From CALAEC01 sp050692915 (GTDB taxonomy: Bacteria; Actinomycetota; UBA4738; CALAEC01), in contig JBOGVU010000011.1 of NCBI GenBank assembly GCA_050692915.1, positions 1 through 51,608 on the forward strand: 51,608 nucleotides of DNA. Reading direction: 5' to 3'. Made by a program: the position numbers and the translations under genes. Positions 1 through 8,248 of the stretch are shown here, one piece after another; position 1 is the first letter of the stretch; each line of letters starts with the position of its first letter. The notes below the pieces were generated by a model. It did not search any database and had not been told where the DNA came from. It saw nothing but the letters and a program-made list of their open reading frames with translations.

Positions 1-181
1 CCTCCACGGCGGCCGGTCGGGCCCGGCCGGATCGAAGGAGCCGGCGGAGATCCGGCCATCGCCCCGTGACCCCCCGCCACCAGCCCCGCTCGCCAACGGC
101 GATCCGGCGGACGAGACCGGCGGCCAGGTCGGCCAGCGCGCCCAGGGTCAGGGCCACGGGAAGGGCCAGGGCGGCCTTCAC
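1..181 (-). CDS. Possible membrane-protein start, truncated by window edge
   Basis: An open frame runs from a GTG at 181 leftward off the window edge without a stop. It begins VKAALALPVALTLGALADLA, a hydrophobic stretch that could be a signal or membrane segment, then becomes basic. It lies 21 nt after the stop of the DUF5318 gene on the same strand. I see no convincing ribosome binding site. In mycobacteria a penicillin-binding protein gene follows the DUF5318 gene, but these 60 residues are not enough to test that. Treat as tentative; it may be chance open frame in GC-rich DNA. Confidence 0.3.
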   Translation of the reverse strand, partial: MKAALALPVALTLGALADLAAGLVRRIAVGERGWWRGVTGRWPDLRRLLRSGRARPAAVE

Positions 182-202
182 ACGGCGGCAGGGGTGGGCC
201 GG

Positions 203-601
203 CTAACCGGCGCTACGGCGGACAAAGGCCTCAGTGAGGTGGTTCCAGGCGCAACCCGTGCACACCTCGACGACGTAGCAGGCGCCGCCCTTCCGCCTGG
301 CGGCCAGGGCGATCCCCTTGTCCAGGTCCCACACCCGGCCGTTATCGCGCTTGAGGTCGTCGGCGTAGACGTACGCGAGGAGGCGGAGACCCTCCCGGTC
401 GCACACCGGGCACTGGCGGGCGGTCTCTCGGCCGACGTGGCGGGCCGCCCGCATGAGCTCGGGGTGCGCGTCGCACACGTCGATCCTCGACAGCATCCCC
501 CGCCGGACCTCCCGGAGGAGGGCTCGCTTGGCCAGCGTGTAGTCGACCACCCCCAGCTGGGGCTCCGCCCGCCGCTGTGCCCGCATGGCCATGGCGGCCA
601 T
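203..601 (-). CDS. DUF5318 family protein
   Basis: A small soluble protein of 132 residues or slightly fewer. It matches the actinobacterial DUF5318 pattern: a start like VVDYTLAKRALLREVRRG, then CDAHPELMRAAR, then CPVC, and near the end CTGCAWNHL. The paired CxxC motifs suggest a zinc knuckle (inference); the function is not established. Starts at 592 and 586 are also possible, because the family normally begins only a few residues before the VVDY segment and the first nine residues look like extra sequence. It is divergent from the gene at 676. Family assignment rests on remembered family sequence, not on a search. Confidence 0.8.
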   Translation of the reverse strand: MAAMAMRAQRRAEPQLGVVDYTLAKRALLREVRRGMLSRIDVCDAHPELMRAARHVGRETARQCPVCDREGLRLLAYVYADDLKRDNGRVWDLDKGIALAARRKGGACYVVEVCTGCAWNHLTEAFVRRSAG

Positions 602-659
602 TCTACCCGCCGCCCGTGACGCGCCCGTCGGCCAGTCCGGCCGCCGGGTGGGAGGGGTG

Positions 660-671
660 TAATCTTGTAAT
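660..671 (+). promoter_or_regulatory. Candidate -10 element of a leaderless transcript
   Basis: The only AT-rich patch in the 74-bp gap between the divergent genes reads TAATCTTGTAAT. It ends 4 nt before the ATG at 676, while the TAATCT hexamer ends 10 nt before it. No Shine-Dalgarno sequence lies between, so a leaderless mRNA starting at or near the ATG is plausible. No clear -35 box is visible. Confidence 0.35.
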
Positions 672-675
672 CCTC

Positions 676-1212
676 ATGGCCGGGCGGACCCTGGTGGCGG
701 CGGACGAGGAGGTGGCCGGGTGGTTCTCCGGCCGACTGCCCGACGGCTGGTTCACCGGACCCCCCGAGGTCACCGCCGACCGCGAGGAGATCCTGGTGGT
801 GGGCCGCCTCCCCGAGCCCGAGTACCCCCGGGGCACCTCGGCCGCCGCCAAGGGCGCGGCCCGGGAGGCTCGGATCGAGCGGTTCCGGGAGGAGACCCGG
901 GAGCGGCGGATCGGCATCGCCCTGGAGGCCGAGCACCTGTTCCGGCGAAAGGCTTCTTGGGGCGCGGAATGCGGGGACGTGCGGGCGATGTTCACCACTC
1001 TGAGCGTGCCCGTGATGACCAGGCTGCGGATGGCGGAACGGGCCGTGCTCGACGTCCTGGAGGACGCCGGCGTGGCCCGGAGCCGCAGCGAGGCACTGGC
1101 GTGGTGCGTGCGGACGGTGGGTGCGAACCTGGAGGACTGGCTGCGGGACCTGCGGAAGGCGTTCGAGCGCGTCGAGCGGGTCCGGGCCCGAGGACCCGGG
1201 AGCGAGGAGTGA
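676..1212 (+). CDS. Conserved actinobacterial protein of unknown function
   Basis: A 178-residue soluble protein. I chose the ATG at 676 (MAGRTLV) because the frame upstream is low-complexity and the AT-rich promoter-like patch lies directly before it. Visible parts: an N-terminal half with GWFTGPPEVT and EEILVVG; a central basic and acidic helix rich in RERFREET-type residues; and a C-terminal half with FTTLSVPVMTRLRMAE, followed by a helical segment with RSRSEALAWCVRTVG. The last part resembles the helix arrangement of ribbon-helix-helix proteins, but this is only a resemblance. It is 4 nt upstream of the HtrA-like protease, so the two are very likely co-transcribed. Function unknown. Confidence 0.75.
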   Translation: MAGRTLVAADEEVAGWFSGRLPDGWFTGPPEVTADREEILVVGRLPEPEYPRGTSAAAKGAAREARIERFREETRERRIGIALEAEHLFRRKASWGAECGDVRAMFTTLSVPVMTRLRMAERAVLDVLEDAGVARSRSEALAWCVRTVGANLEDWLRDLRKAFERVERVRARGPGSEE

Positions 1213-1216
1213 GGCG

Positions 1217-2227
1217 ATGAACGTTCGGTACGTGGACGCGATCCTGCACGGCCCGGCGGTGGAGGGAGACGGCGCCCGGGCGGGAGCCGACGGCGAGGCC
1301 CTCGACGCGTACTCGCGGGTGGTGACCTCGGTGGCCGATAGGCTGATCCCCTCCGTGGGGAGCCTCCGGGTGACCCGGCGGGTCCGGGGCGGGATGAGGG
1401 CCGAGGGCGCCGGCAGCGCGGTGGTCATCACCCCCGACGGGTTCCTCCTTACCTCGGCCCACGTGGTGTCCGGCTCCGACGGCGGGTCGGCCTCGTTCGT
1501 GGACGGACGGGAGCTCGACTGGCACGTGGTTGGCGCCGACCCCCTCTCCGACCTGGCCGTGGTCCGGGTCACGGCCTCCGACCTCCCCGCGGCCACGCTC
1601 GGGGACGCCGACACGCTCCGGGTCGGTCAGCTCGTGGTCGCCGTGGGCAATCCGCTCGGCCTAGCCGGCTCGGTCACGGCGGGGGTGGTCAGCGCGCTCG
1701 GCCGGGGGCTCCCCACCCGGGCCGGCTCCGCTACGCGCATCGTGGAGAACGTGATCCAGACCGACGCGGCCCTGAACCCGGGGAACTCCGGCGGGGCGCT
1801 CGCCGACGGGGCCTGCCGGGTGGTGGGGGTGAACACCGCCGTGGCCGGGATCGGCCTCGGCCTGGCCGTGCCGATCAACTCGACGACCCGCCGGATCATC
1901 TCCTTGCTGATGTCCGAGGGCCGGTACCGGCGGGCGTACCTCGGGATCGCCGGGGGGCCACGCCCGCTGCCGCCCCGGGTGGCTCGCGAGGTCGGCCGGG
2001 AGGCCGGCGTGGAGGTCGTGGAGATCGTGGCCGGGAGCCCCGCGGCGAAGGCCGGGCTTCGCCCCGAGGACCTCATCCTGGACGTGGACGGCGAGCCGGT
2101 GGCCAGCGCCCGAGACCTTCAGCGGCTGATGGCCGGCGAGGCGATCGGCCGGGAGGTCGCCATCCGGGTGTTCCGCGAGGGGAAGATCACCACGCTCCGG
2201 GCCACCCCGGTCGAGCTCCGTGCCTGA
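1217..2227 (+). CDS. HtrA/DegP-like serine protease with one PDZ domain, no signal peptide
   Basis: A trypsin-fold protease of 336 residues. The catalytic triad is visible: His82 in LLTSAHVVSG, Asp112 in DPLSDLAVV and Ser191 in NPGNSGGAL. A single PDZ domain follows from about residue 240 to 330, with the carboxylate-binding loop near AYLGIAG and the conserved GSPAAKAGLRPEDLIL. HtrA proteases cleave unfolded proteins, usually at the membrane or outside it. Here residues 1-45 are hydrophilic, with no signal peptide or membrane helix, so this copy is predicted cytoplasmic. It sits 4 nt after the unknown gene and overlaps the next oxidoreductase gene by 8 nt, which implies one operon. Confidence 0.9.
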   Translation: MNVRYVDAILHGPAVEGDGARAGADGEALDAYSRVVTSVADRLIPSVGSLRVTRRVRGGMRAEGAGSAVVITPDGFLLTSAHVVSGSDGGSASFVDGRELDWHVVGADPLSDLAVVRVTASDLPAATLGDADTLRVGQLVVAVGNPLGLAGSVTAGVVSALGRGLPTRAGSATRIVENVIQTDAALNPGNSGGALADGACRVVGVNTAVAGIGLGLAVPINSTTRRIISLLMSEGRYRRAYLGIAGGPRPLPPRVAREVGREAGVEVVEIVAGSPAAKAGLRPEDLILDVDGEPVASARDLQRLMAGEAIGREVAIRVFREGKITTLRATPVELRA

Positions 2228-3077
2228 CCGGGTGCGGTTCGGGGTGAGCCTCCGGACCACGCCCGACGTCGACCCTGCCGCCGAGGCCCGCCACGCCGAG
2301 GCCCTCGGCTTCGACCTGGTCACGGTGATGGACCACCTGCCGGGGTCGCGGCCGAGCTTCGAGACGTGGACCGAGATGACCTGGGCCGCGGCGGCCACCG
2401 AGCGGATCCTGGTCGGCTCGAACGTGCTGGGTATGCCGTACCGGCACCCGGCGGTGACGGCGAAGATGGCCGAGACCCTCCACCGGCTGTCGGGCGGCCG
2501 ACTGGTGCTCGGCATCGGGGGCGGCGGCTCGAACACGGAGTTCGCGGCGTTCGGTCTCCCGGTGCGGCCGCCGAAGGAGAAGGTGGACGCCTTCGAGGAG
2601 GGCGTGGAGGTCATCCGGCGGCTGTGGGCCGGTGGCCCGGTGACGGTTCGAGGGGAGCACTACTCGGTCCAGGACGCGGAGATCTCCCCGACGCCCGAGC
2701 CGCCCATCCCGATGTGGTTCGGCGTGTACGGGCCGCGGTCCCTGCGGCTGGCGGGGCGGCTGGCCGACGGGTGGCTCCCCTCGTACCGCTACGCCCCCCC
2801 GGACCGTTGGGCGGAGGGGCGGGACCGGATCCGCCGGGCTGCCGAGGAAGCCGGCCGCGACCCCGACGTCTTCGACTTCGCCTACAACGTCGGGGTCCGG
2901 GTGGACGAGCGTGCCGAGCAGCGTCCCGGGATGATCGCCGGGCCGCCGGACAGGGTCACCGAGGAGCTCTCCGCGATCCTGGCGCTCGGGGTGACGTTCC
3001 CTGTGCTGTGGACCGCCGGCGAGGGCATGGAGCAGCGCCAGCGGCTCGCCGAAGAGGTCCTGCCGAAACTGCGGTAA
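2220..3077 (+). CDS. LLM-class F420-dependent oxidoreductase
   Basis: A 285-residue TIM-barrel protein of the luciferase-like monooxygenase superfamily. Family marks are VRFGVSLRT at the start, AEALGFDLVTVMDH, the segment ERILVGSNVLGMPYRHPAV, then LSGGRLVLGIGGG, and a C-terminal FAYNVGVRVDE. Actinobacterial members of this type use reduced coenzyme F420 rather than FMN; the substrate cannot be told. The GTG start at 2220 overlaps the protease stop codon by 8 nt, so translation is probably coupled. It is similar to the product at 42885, especially in the RHPAVxAKMAETLxRLSGGR region. Confidence 0.88.
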   Translation: MPDRVRFGVSLRTTPDVDPAAEARHAEALGFDLVTVMDHLPGSRPSFETWTEMTWAAAATERILVGSNVLGMPYRHPAVTAKMAETLHRLSGGRLVLGIGGGGSNTEFAAFGLPVRPPKEKVDAFEEGVEVIRRLWAGGPVTVRGEHYSVQDAEISPTPEPPIPMWFGVYGPRSLRLAGRLADGWLPSYRYAPPDRWAEGRDRIRRAAEEAGRDPDVFDFAYNVGVRVDERAEQRPGMIAGPPDRVTEELSAILALGVTFPVLWTAGEGMEQRQRLAEEVLPKLR

Positions 3078-3080
3078 GGC

Positions 3081-3947
3081 TCAGCCCGCGGCGATCGATG
3101 CCACCCCGGTCAGGGCCAGCCCCAGACCGACGAGCTGGGTCACGGAAAGCCGCTCCTTCACCACCACCCGGGCCAGAGCTACCGTGGCCCCCGGGTACAG
3201 CGAGGTCAGCACGGCCACGACCGAAACGAGACCCTCGCGAGTCCCCAAGAGGTACAGGAGGTTCGCGGTCACGTCGATGACGCCCGACGCTGCCACGACG
3301 CCCACGGTCCCTCGCGCTGGCCGGAACGGGATCCGGGTGACCAGCACCAGCACCAGGAACATCGAGACCGACGCGATCCTCGCCGCCACCAAGGGATACA
3401 CACCGGTGTCCTCGCCGGGCCGGGCCAGCGTGATGAAGAACAGGCCGATCCCGATCCCGGAGACCAGCGCATCGAATACCCCGAGGGACGCGGCCCGGGA
3501 ACGGACGGTGGTCCCGGCCGCGGACGGGTTCGCCGAGGGGTGGGGAACCGAGGAGACCAGGGCGATGGCCGGGATGGCCAGGGCGATCCCCACCAGCTGG
3601 AGGGCCGAAGGGCGCTCGCCGGTGAACAGGCCGAAGGCCACCGGTATCACCGCGGCGATCACCGCGGTGAACGGGGCCACCACGCTCATCCGGCCGTGGG
3701 CCAGTCCCCGGTAAAGGAACGCCAGGCCGAGCCCGCCGGTCAGGCCGGCCAGGCCGCCCCACAGCCACGCCTCGCCGGTGAACCGTCCTTCGGGAAGAAG
3801 CGGGAGGGCCACCAGGTACAGGACGAACCCGAAGAGCTGGGACACAAGGGCCACCCGGATGGCGGGGTTCCGCTTCGTGGCCAGCCCGCCGAGGAAGTCG
3901 GCCGACCCGTACGTGATCGCCGCGAGCAGACCGAGGACGACGGCCAT
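3081..3947 (-). CDS. EamA/DMT-family membrane permease
   Basis: A 288-residue membrane protein with about ten hydrophobic segments arranged as two similar halves, the pattern of the drug/metabolite transporter superfamily. The start MAVVLGLLAAITYGSADFLGG and the second-half segment GTREGLVSVVAVLTSLYPGATV are typical of EamA proteins, which move small metabolites across the inner membrane. The substrate is unknown. It converges with the oxidoreductase gene, with only 3 nt between stops, and no terminator hairpin is visible there. Confidence 0.85.
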   Translation of the reverse strand: MAVVLGLLAAITYGSADFLGGLATKRNPAIRVALVSQLFGFVLYLVALPLLPEGRFTGEAWLWGGLAGLTGGLGLAFLYRGLAHGRMSVVAPFTAVIAAVIPVAFGLFTGERPSALQLVGIALAIPAIALVSSVPHPSANPSAAGTTVRSRAASLGVFDALVSGIGIGLFFITLARPGEDTGVYPLVAARIASVSMFLVLVLVTRIPFRPARGTVGVVAASGVIDVTANLLYLLGTREGLVSVVAVLTSLYPGATVALARVVVKERLSVTQLVGLGLALTGVASIAAG

Positions 3948-4025
3948 GGGAAGTCGTCAGTCTATCCGCGGCCGCGGCTCGGGCCGGTGAGGCCCGTCAC
4001 GGACCGGAGGTGTCGCCCGGCACGC

Positions 4026-4679
4026 TCAGGCGCCGACCGGCTCCACGTGCCACGGCTCGTACGGGACCGGGAACTCGAGCCCGCACGATGAGGCCCAGGA
4101 GTGTGCGTCCCGCTCAGCATCCTCCGACGGGTACCCGAGGTCGGCGGCCAGGCCGAGCTCGTGGTTCGACGACCCCGGCGGCGCCGCCAGCCCCGGCTTG
4201 GCCTCGAACAGCGCCGCCTGCTCCGCCCGGGTCCGGAACCCCGACACGATCCACAGCCCGTCGACCTCCCGGAACAGGCACGAGAGCCGGGCCACGAAGA
4301 GCGGCTGGAGGCCCTCGCTCCCGGGCGGCGCGGCGATCACCGCACGAGCCGAAGCCAAGACGGTTCGGGTCTGCCCCAGGAGCGGGAGCTCGACCTCCAC
4401 CTCCACGGTGACCAGGGCCTCGCTCGAGCCCGGTTCGCAGTGACACCCCACCATCCGGGCCCCGTTGCGGTGGGCGAAGTCGTGCGCCACCTGCTGGGGC
4501 GACGTCCCCGAAGGGAAGAGGAGCTCCTGGGCCGCACCCAGCGCGGCGGCGTCGGCGGCCGTCTGCGCCCGGGCCCGGGCCACCATCACCCGGGAGAGGT
4601 CGGCTGAGAACGCGGCCACGATCCCGGCGAGCGCCACGGCCGCCACGATCACGATCGACACGCTCCCCCGCTCGCTCAC
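4026..4679 (-). CDS. TadG/Rv3654c-like membrane stalk fused to a VanY-type peptidase
   Basis: A 217-residue protein with two parts. Residues 1-55 are like the minor proteins of Tad loci: ERGSVSIVIVAAVALAGIVA is a short polar N-tip followed by one membrane helix, and RARAQTAADAAALGAAQ follows. Residues about 140-217 carry the marks of M15 D-Ala-D-Ala carboxypeptidases: SGFRTRAEQ, the zinc-site motif SSNHELGLAADL, and a later PWHVEP. The predicted product is a membrane-anchored peptidoglycan-trimming enzyme outside the cell. It is the last gene of the Tad operon, and its GTG overlaps the TadE stop by 4 nt. The Rv3654c-type relative ends after the first part, so the peptidase is an added domain. 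Confidence 0.8.
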   Translation of the reverse strand: MSERGSVSIVIVAAVALAGIVAAFSADLSRVMVARARAQTAADAAALGAAQELLFPSGTSPQQVAHDFAHRNGARMVGCHCEPGSSEALVTVEVEVELPLLGQTRTVLASARAVIAAPPGSEGLQPLFVARLSCLFREVDGLWIVSGFRTRAEQAALFEAKPGLAAPPGSSNHELGLAADLGYPSEDAERDAHSWASSCGLEFPVPYEPWHVEPVGA

Positions 4680-5065
4680 GGGTCCGACCCGTCCGTCTCC
4701 TGTCGCATGGTGGCCTCCGAGGCGACCACGACCTCGTCCGGGAACAGCCAGTCCACGAAAGGCACCAGCACCGGGGCCCGGTAGGTCACCCGGACCGTCA
4801 CCGGGTCGCCCACTTCCCCGGTCCGTTCGACCGCCACCTCGGTCCGGGTAGCCGACAGCCCGCCCCCGCCGCGCAGGGCCGCCTCCGTGATCCGTGCCTC
4901 ATCCACGGACACGGCCGCCTCCCGGGCGCCCTCTCGGGCCGCCCCGGCCACGACGAGCGCGTCCCGGGTCAGCAGGCCGACCTGCAGCAGCGCCAGCGCG
5001 ACCACGAGCGCCAGGGGGAGCACCAGCGCGAGCTCGACCGCGGCGCTGCCCCGCGGCTCGGCCAC
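4676..5065 (-). CDS. TadE-like minor pilin
   Basis: A 129-residue protein starting at GTG 5065. The N-terminus EPRGSAAVELALVLPLALVV is the classic TadE signature: a polar tip, a Glu shortly after it, then a single membrane helix. The rest is extracellular beta-rich sequence with EGAREAA. TadE-type proteins act as minor pseudopilins in Tad/Flp systems. It is 4 nt downstream of the pilin gene and overlaps the following stalk-peptidase gene by 4 nt. Confidence 0.85.
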   Translation of the reverse strand: MAEPRGSAAVELALVLPLALVVALALLQVGLLTRDALVVAGAAREGAREAAVSVDEARITEAALRGGGGLSATRTEVAVERTGEVGDPVTVRVTYRAPVLVPFVDWLFPDEVVVASEATMRQETDGSDP

Positions 5066-5069
5066 CGGG

Positions 5070-5255
5070 CTAGGTCGACTCGCCGACGATCCGATCGATG
5101 ATCGAGTCGAAGAACGCCGGCAGCTTCCCCGACGACCGGGCCCAGGCCAGCAGCACCACAGCGATCGCCGCCGCCGCCAGGATCACCAGCGCGTACTCGG
5201 CGGTCGTCTGACCCCGCTCGTTCAGCCTCGACTGGAAAAACGCCGCGATCCGCAT
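5070..5255 (-). CDS. Flp-type pilin, DUF4244 family
   Basis: A 61-residue peptide. ERGQTTAEYALVILAAAAIA has the Flp/DUF4244 pattern: basic N-terminus, GQTTAEYALV at the processing region, then one membrane helix, and a short tail. It is the likely structural subunit of the Tad machine. The ATG at 5255 follows a strong AAGGAGGT with 6-nt spacing, the best ribosome binding site of the operon, which fits high expression of a pilin. It lies 13 nt after the TadC stop. Confidence 0.88.
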   Translation of the reverse strand: MRIAAFFQSRLNERGQTTAEYALVILAAAAIAVVLLAWARSSGKLPAFFDSIIDRIVGEST

Positions 5256-5268
5256 CCGCACACCTCCT

Positions 5269-6099
5269 TCATGGCAGGCCGCGCGTGGCGACCAGGAGGG
5301 CCGGCACCACGGCGGCGATGACGAACGCGGGGAGGATGAGGAACACGAGAGGGAACAGCATGGCCACCGGAGCCCGGCGAGCCCGCTCCTCACTCCGAGC
5401 GGCGCGGTCCGCGCGGACCTCCCTGGCCAGGTCGCGGAGCCGTCCGGCCACCGGCGTCCCCAGGCGCTCGCTCCGCTCGAGCGTCACCGCCAGCCGGAGC
5501 AGCTCCGGAAGGCCGGTTCGCGCCGCCACCCGCCGGATCACCAGGCGCCACGGGCTGCCGAGAGAGACGGCGTGCCGGGCCCGCGACACCTCGTCGCCGA
5601 GCGGCCCGCCGAGTGCCTCCGGGGCCCGCTCCAGGGCCAGGCGAGGCGTGAGCCCGGCGCTGACGGAGACGGCCACGAGATCGAGCAGGTCCGACACGGA
5701 CGCCTCCGTCCGCTCGCGGAGCGACCGGGCCCGCCCGGCAAGCAGGATGTCGGGCAGTGCGTACCCTCCGGCGACCAGTGCGGCCCCCAGGACCACGCCG
5801 ACGGGACCACCCGGCCGCAGGAGGGCCAGGGCCGACGCGCCGGCCAGGGCCCCGCAGGCTTTCAGCCCGAGCACCCGGTCGACGTCTGCGGCCGACCCTC
5901 CAGCCGATTCGACCCGGGCCTCGACCACCGAGCGGAGCCGCCCTCTTCCGGTCCACCGGCCGAGACGGTTCACAGGTGAACGCCGCCCGGCAGCCGGGGG
6001 GGCCAGACGGCGCCACAGTCGAGGGTCGCGACGGGTCGCCAGCGCGCACCCGAAGCACCACACGGAGACGGCGAATCCCGCGGCCACCAGCCAGCTCAC
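5269..6099 (-). CDS. TadC-like inner-membrane platform protein (T2SSF family)
   Basis: A 276-residue membrane protein with hydrophobic segments near residues 1-20, 85-125 and 245-270. The central T2SSF part contains SVSDLLDLVAVSVSAGLTPRLALERAPEALGGPLGDE and the later LERSERLGTPVAGRLRDLA, marks of TadB/TadC proteins that form the platform on which the ATPase acts. The GTG start overlaps the TadB stop by 4 nt. Confidence 0.88.
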   Translation of the reverse strand: MSWLVAAGFAVSVWCFGCALATRRDPRLWRRLAPPAAGRRSPVNRLGRWTGRGRLRSVVEARVESAGGSAADVDRVLGLKACGALAGASALALLRPGGPVGVVLGAALVAGGYALPDILLAGRARSLRERTEASVSDLLDLVAVSVSAGLTPRLALERAPEALGGPLGDEVSRARHAVSLGSPWRLVIRRVAARTGLPELLRLAVTLERSERLGTPVAGRLRDLAREVRADRAARSEERARRAPVAMLFPLVFLILPAFVIAAVVPALLVATRGLP

Positions 6100-6980
6100 C
6101 GAGACCGCTCCGCGCGCCCCACGATCCGTCGTATCCAGAGAAACCCGGCGGCGTCGAGGAGGACTCCCATCATGAGCAGGCCGGCCCCCAGCGGCGTCCG
6201 GTAGAACGCGCCGAGGCCGTCCCCACCGGTCCCCGAGAGGAGGGCGACGAAGGCGACGGGGAGAACGGCGAGGACGGCCCCGGACGCGCGCCCCTGGGCC
6301 GTGAGCGCCCGAGATCCACGGCGGGCATCGACACGCTGGCCCACGACCTCGGAGAGCTCGTCGAGGAGAACCGGGAGCTGGCCGCCGGTCCGGCGGTGGA
6401 CGCCCAGGGAGGTCACCAGGAGCCGGGCATCCGGCAGATCGAGCTCCGTGGCGATCCTTTCCAGCGCGGCGTCGATCGGCCGGCCGGATTCGAGGTCCCG
6501 GACGACCGCGGCGATCACCGGGCCGAGGGGGTCATCGACGTCACGGGCGGCCTCGACCAGGGCCAGGCGGATGGAGAGCCCGGCCCGGACCGCCGCCGCC
6601 AGCGCCACGGCGAAGTCCCGGAGCTGGATCTCGGCGGATGCGGCCCGGGCCACGCGGCGGCGGCCCAGCCACCCCTCGACGCCGAGGGGGCCACCCATGG
6701 CCCCGACCAGAAGCCCGACCGGTCCGGCCACGGTCGCGCCGAAGGTGGCTCCGCCGACGGCGGCCCCGAGCCACGCGGCGACGTAGGAAACGGGCCGGGC
6801 CGGCCACCCACGCCGGGCCGCCAGCCCCGTCAGCCAGACCGCGGAGCCTGAGGAACCGGTCCCCCGTGCGGGCCGGGCACCCAGCCGGCCTCGGATCCTC
6901 TCGTCGCGCCGGGCCGCCATCGCCAGCGAGGCGAGCCAACCGCTCACGGCGACCGTGGCGCCGAACGCAGCCGCCGCCAT
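6096..6980 (-). CDS. TadB-like inner-membrane platform protein (T2SSF family)
   Basis: A 294-residue membrane protein. I placed the start at ATG 6980 (MAAAAFGATV), which overlaps the last base of the TadA stop. N-terminal and central membrane helices precede the T2SSF domain with FAVALAAAVRAGLSIRLALVEAA and VHRRTGGQLPVLLDELSEVV, and two C-terminal helices follow. It is predicted to pair with the TadC-like protein. Equivalent in order to Rv3658c of M. tuberculosis, by layout rather than by search. Confidence 0.87.
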   Translation of the reverse strand: MAAAAFGATVAVSGWLASLAMAARRDERIRGRLGARPARGTGSSGSAVWLTGLAARRGWPARPVSYVAAWLGAAVGGATFGATVAGPVGLLVGAMGGPLGVEGWLGRRRVARAASAEIQLRDFAVALAAAVRAGLSIRLALVEAARDVDDPLGPVIAAVVRDLESGRPIDAALERIATELDLPDARLLVTSLGVHRRTGGQLPVLLDELSEVVGQRVDARRGSRALTAQGRASGAVLAVLPVAFVALLSGTGGDGLGAFYRTPLGAGLLMMGVLLDAAGFLWIRRIVGRAERSR

Positions 6981-8248
6981 CACGTGCTCCCTCCCACCAG
7001 CGCGGAGACATGTCCGGCACGATCGGCCGCTTCGGCTCCGTGCGGATCCGACGTGGACCCGCGCTCCGTGGCCCGGAACCCGGCTCCTCGCTCGAACCGG
7101 AACACGTCCCGCAGGACAGGTCGGCCACCGGACAGTCCCTCGACCGAGGTGATCCTCGAGACCACCCGCCGGCCGTCGCTCATTCGTGTTGTGTGGATCA
7201 GTAGGTCGATGGTCGAGGCGATCTGCTCCCGAACGTGGCCGACGGGGAGGCCGACGTCGGACATGAGGGCCATCGTCTCCAGCCGGGCCAGGAGGTCGAT
7301 CGGCGAGTTCGCGTGCGCCGTGGACATGGATCCCTCGTGCCCGGTGTTCATGGCCTGGAGCATGTCGAGCGTCTCGCCGCCCCGAACCTCGCCCACGATG
7401 ATCCGGTCCGGTCGCATCCGAAGCGCGTTCCGCACGAGCGCCCGAACCGTCACCGCGCCGGTCCCCTCGACGTTCGGTGGCCGAGCCTCCAGCCGGACGA
7501 CGTTCGGCTGGCCTAGCCTGAGCTCGGCCGCGTCCTCGATCGTGATGATCCGCTCGGTCGAGGGGATGAACGCCGACATCGCGCCGAGCAGGGTGGTCTT
7601 CCCCGATGCGGCTCCGCCGGAGATCAGGATGTTGGCGCGCTCGCGCACGGCTCGGCCGAGCACCTCGAGCATCGCCTCCGACACGGTCCCCAGGCGAACC
7701 AGGTCCTCGGGCGCCAGCGGGGTCAGCCCGAACTTCCGGACGGTCACCGCGGGACCGCAGAGCGAAAGGGGCGGGAGTATCGCGTGGAACCGTGAGCCGT
7801 CCGGCAATCGCGTGTCCACATAGGGCGACGACTCGTCGACCCGGAGCCCCAGCGGCCCCACGATCCGCTCGATCAGGTGAAGGACGGCCTCCTCCCCCTC
7901 GAACAAGCCGCTCTCCACCCTCTCGATGCGCCCCTTCCGCTCCACGAATACGTCGTCCGGGCCGTTCACCATCACCTCGGTGATCTCGGGGTCCCTGAGG
8001 AGCCCCTCGATGGCGCCGAGGCCGACGACCTCGTCCGAGACCTCGTTCACCAGCCCGGTCAGCTCCCGGGCCGGCATCACAACCCGGTGCTCGCGGAGAA
8101 CTCCGAGGGCCTCCTCGCGGACCCGGAGCCTCCGCTCCGCCGCGGACACCTGGGCCAGGTCCCCGGGGTCGATCCGCTCGCGGATCCGCTCGGCCACCAG
8201 CGCCTTCAGGCGGCCTCGACCTCCGGCCGGGTGCCATCGCACGGTCAT
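6980..8248 (-). CDS. TadA/CpaF-type secretion ATPase
   Basis: A 422-residue hexameric-ATPase-type protein that powers Tad pilus assembly from the cytoplasmic face. Motifs in order: DPEITEVMVNGPDDVFVE in the N-terminal domain, the Walker A segment GGAASGKTTLLGA, a Walker B region RIITIEDAAELRL, then MRPDRIIVGEVRGGET, and a His-box region GHEGSMSTAHANSP. Start ATG 8248 overlaps the stop of the CpaE-like gene in an ATGA arrangement, so translation is probably coupled. All key ATPase residues appear intact. Confidence 0.93.
   Translation of the reverse strand: MTVRWHPAGGRGRLKALVAERIRERIDPGDLAQVSAAERRLRVREEALGVLREHRVVMPARELTGLVNEVSDEVVGLGAIEGLLRDPEITEVMVNGPDDVFVERKGRIERVESGLFEGEEAVLHLIERIVGPLGLRVDESSPYVDTRLPDGSRFHAILPPLSLCGPAVTVRKFGLTPLAPEDLVRLGTVSEAMLEVLGRAVRERANILISGGAASGKTTLLGAMSAFIPSTERIITIEDAAELRLGQPNVVRLEARPPNVEGTGAVTVRALVRNALRMRPDRIIVGEVRGGETLDMLQAMNTGHEGSMSTAHANSPIDLLARLETMALMSDVGLPVGHVREQIASTIDLLIHTTRMSDGRRVVSRITSVEGLSGGRPVLRDVFRFERGAGFRATERGSTSDPHGAEAADRAGHVSALVGGST

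Noticed and set aside
178..1614. Long open frame on the minus strand across the protease and unknown genes
   Set aside because: Ser/Arg/Pro-rich shadow of the real plus-strand genes with no domain marks; such shadows are common in GC-rich DNA.
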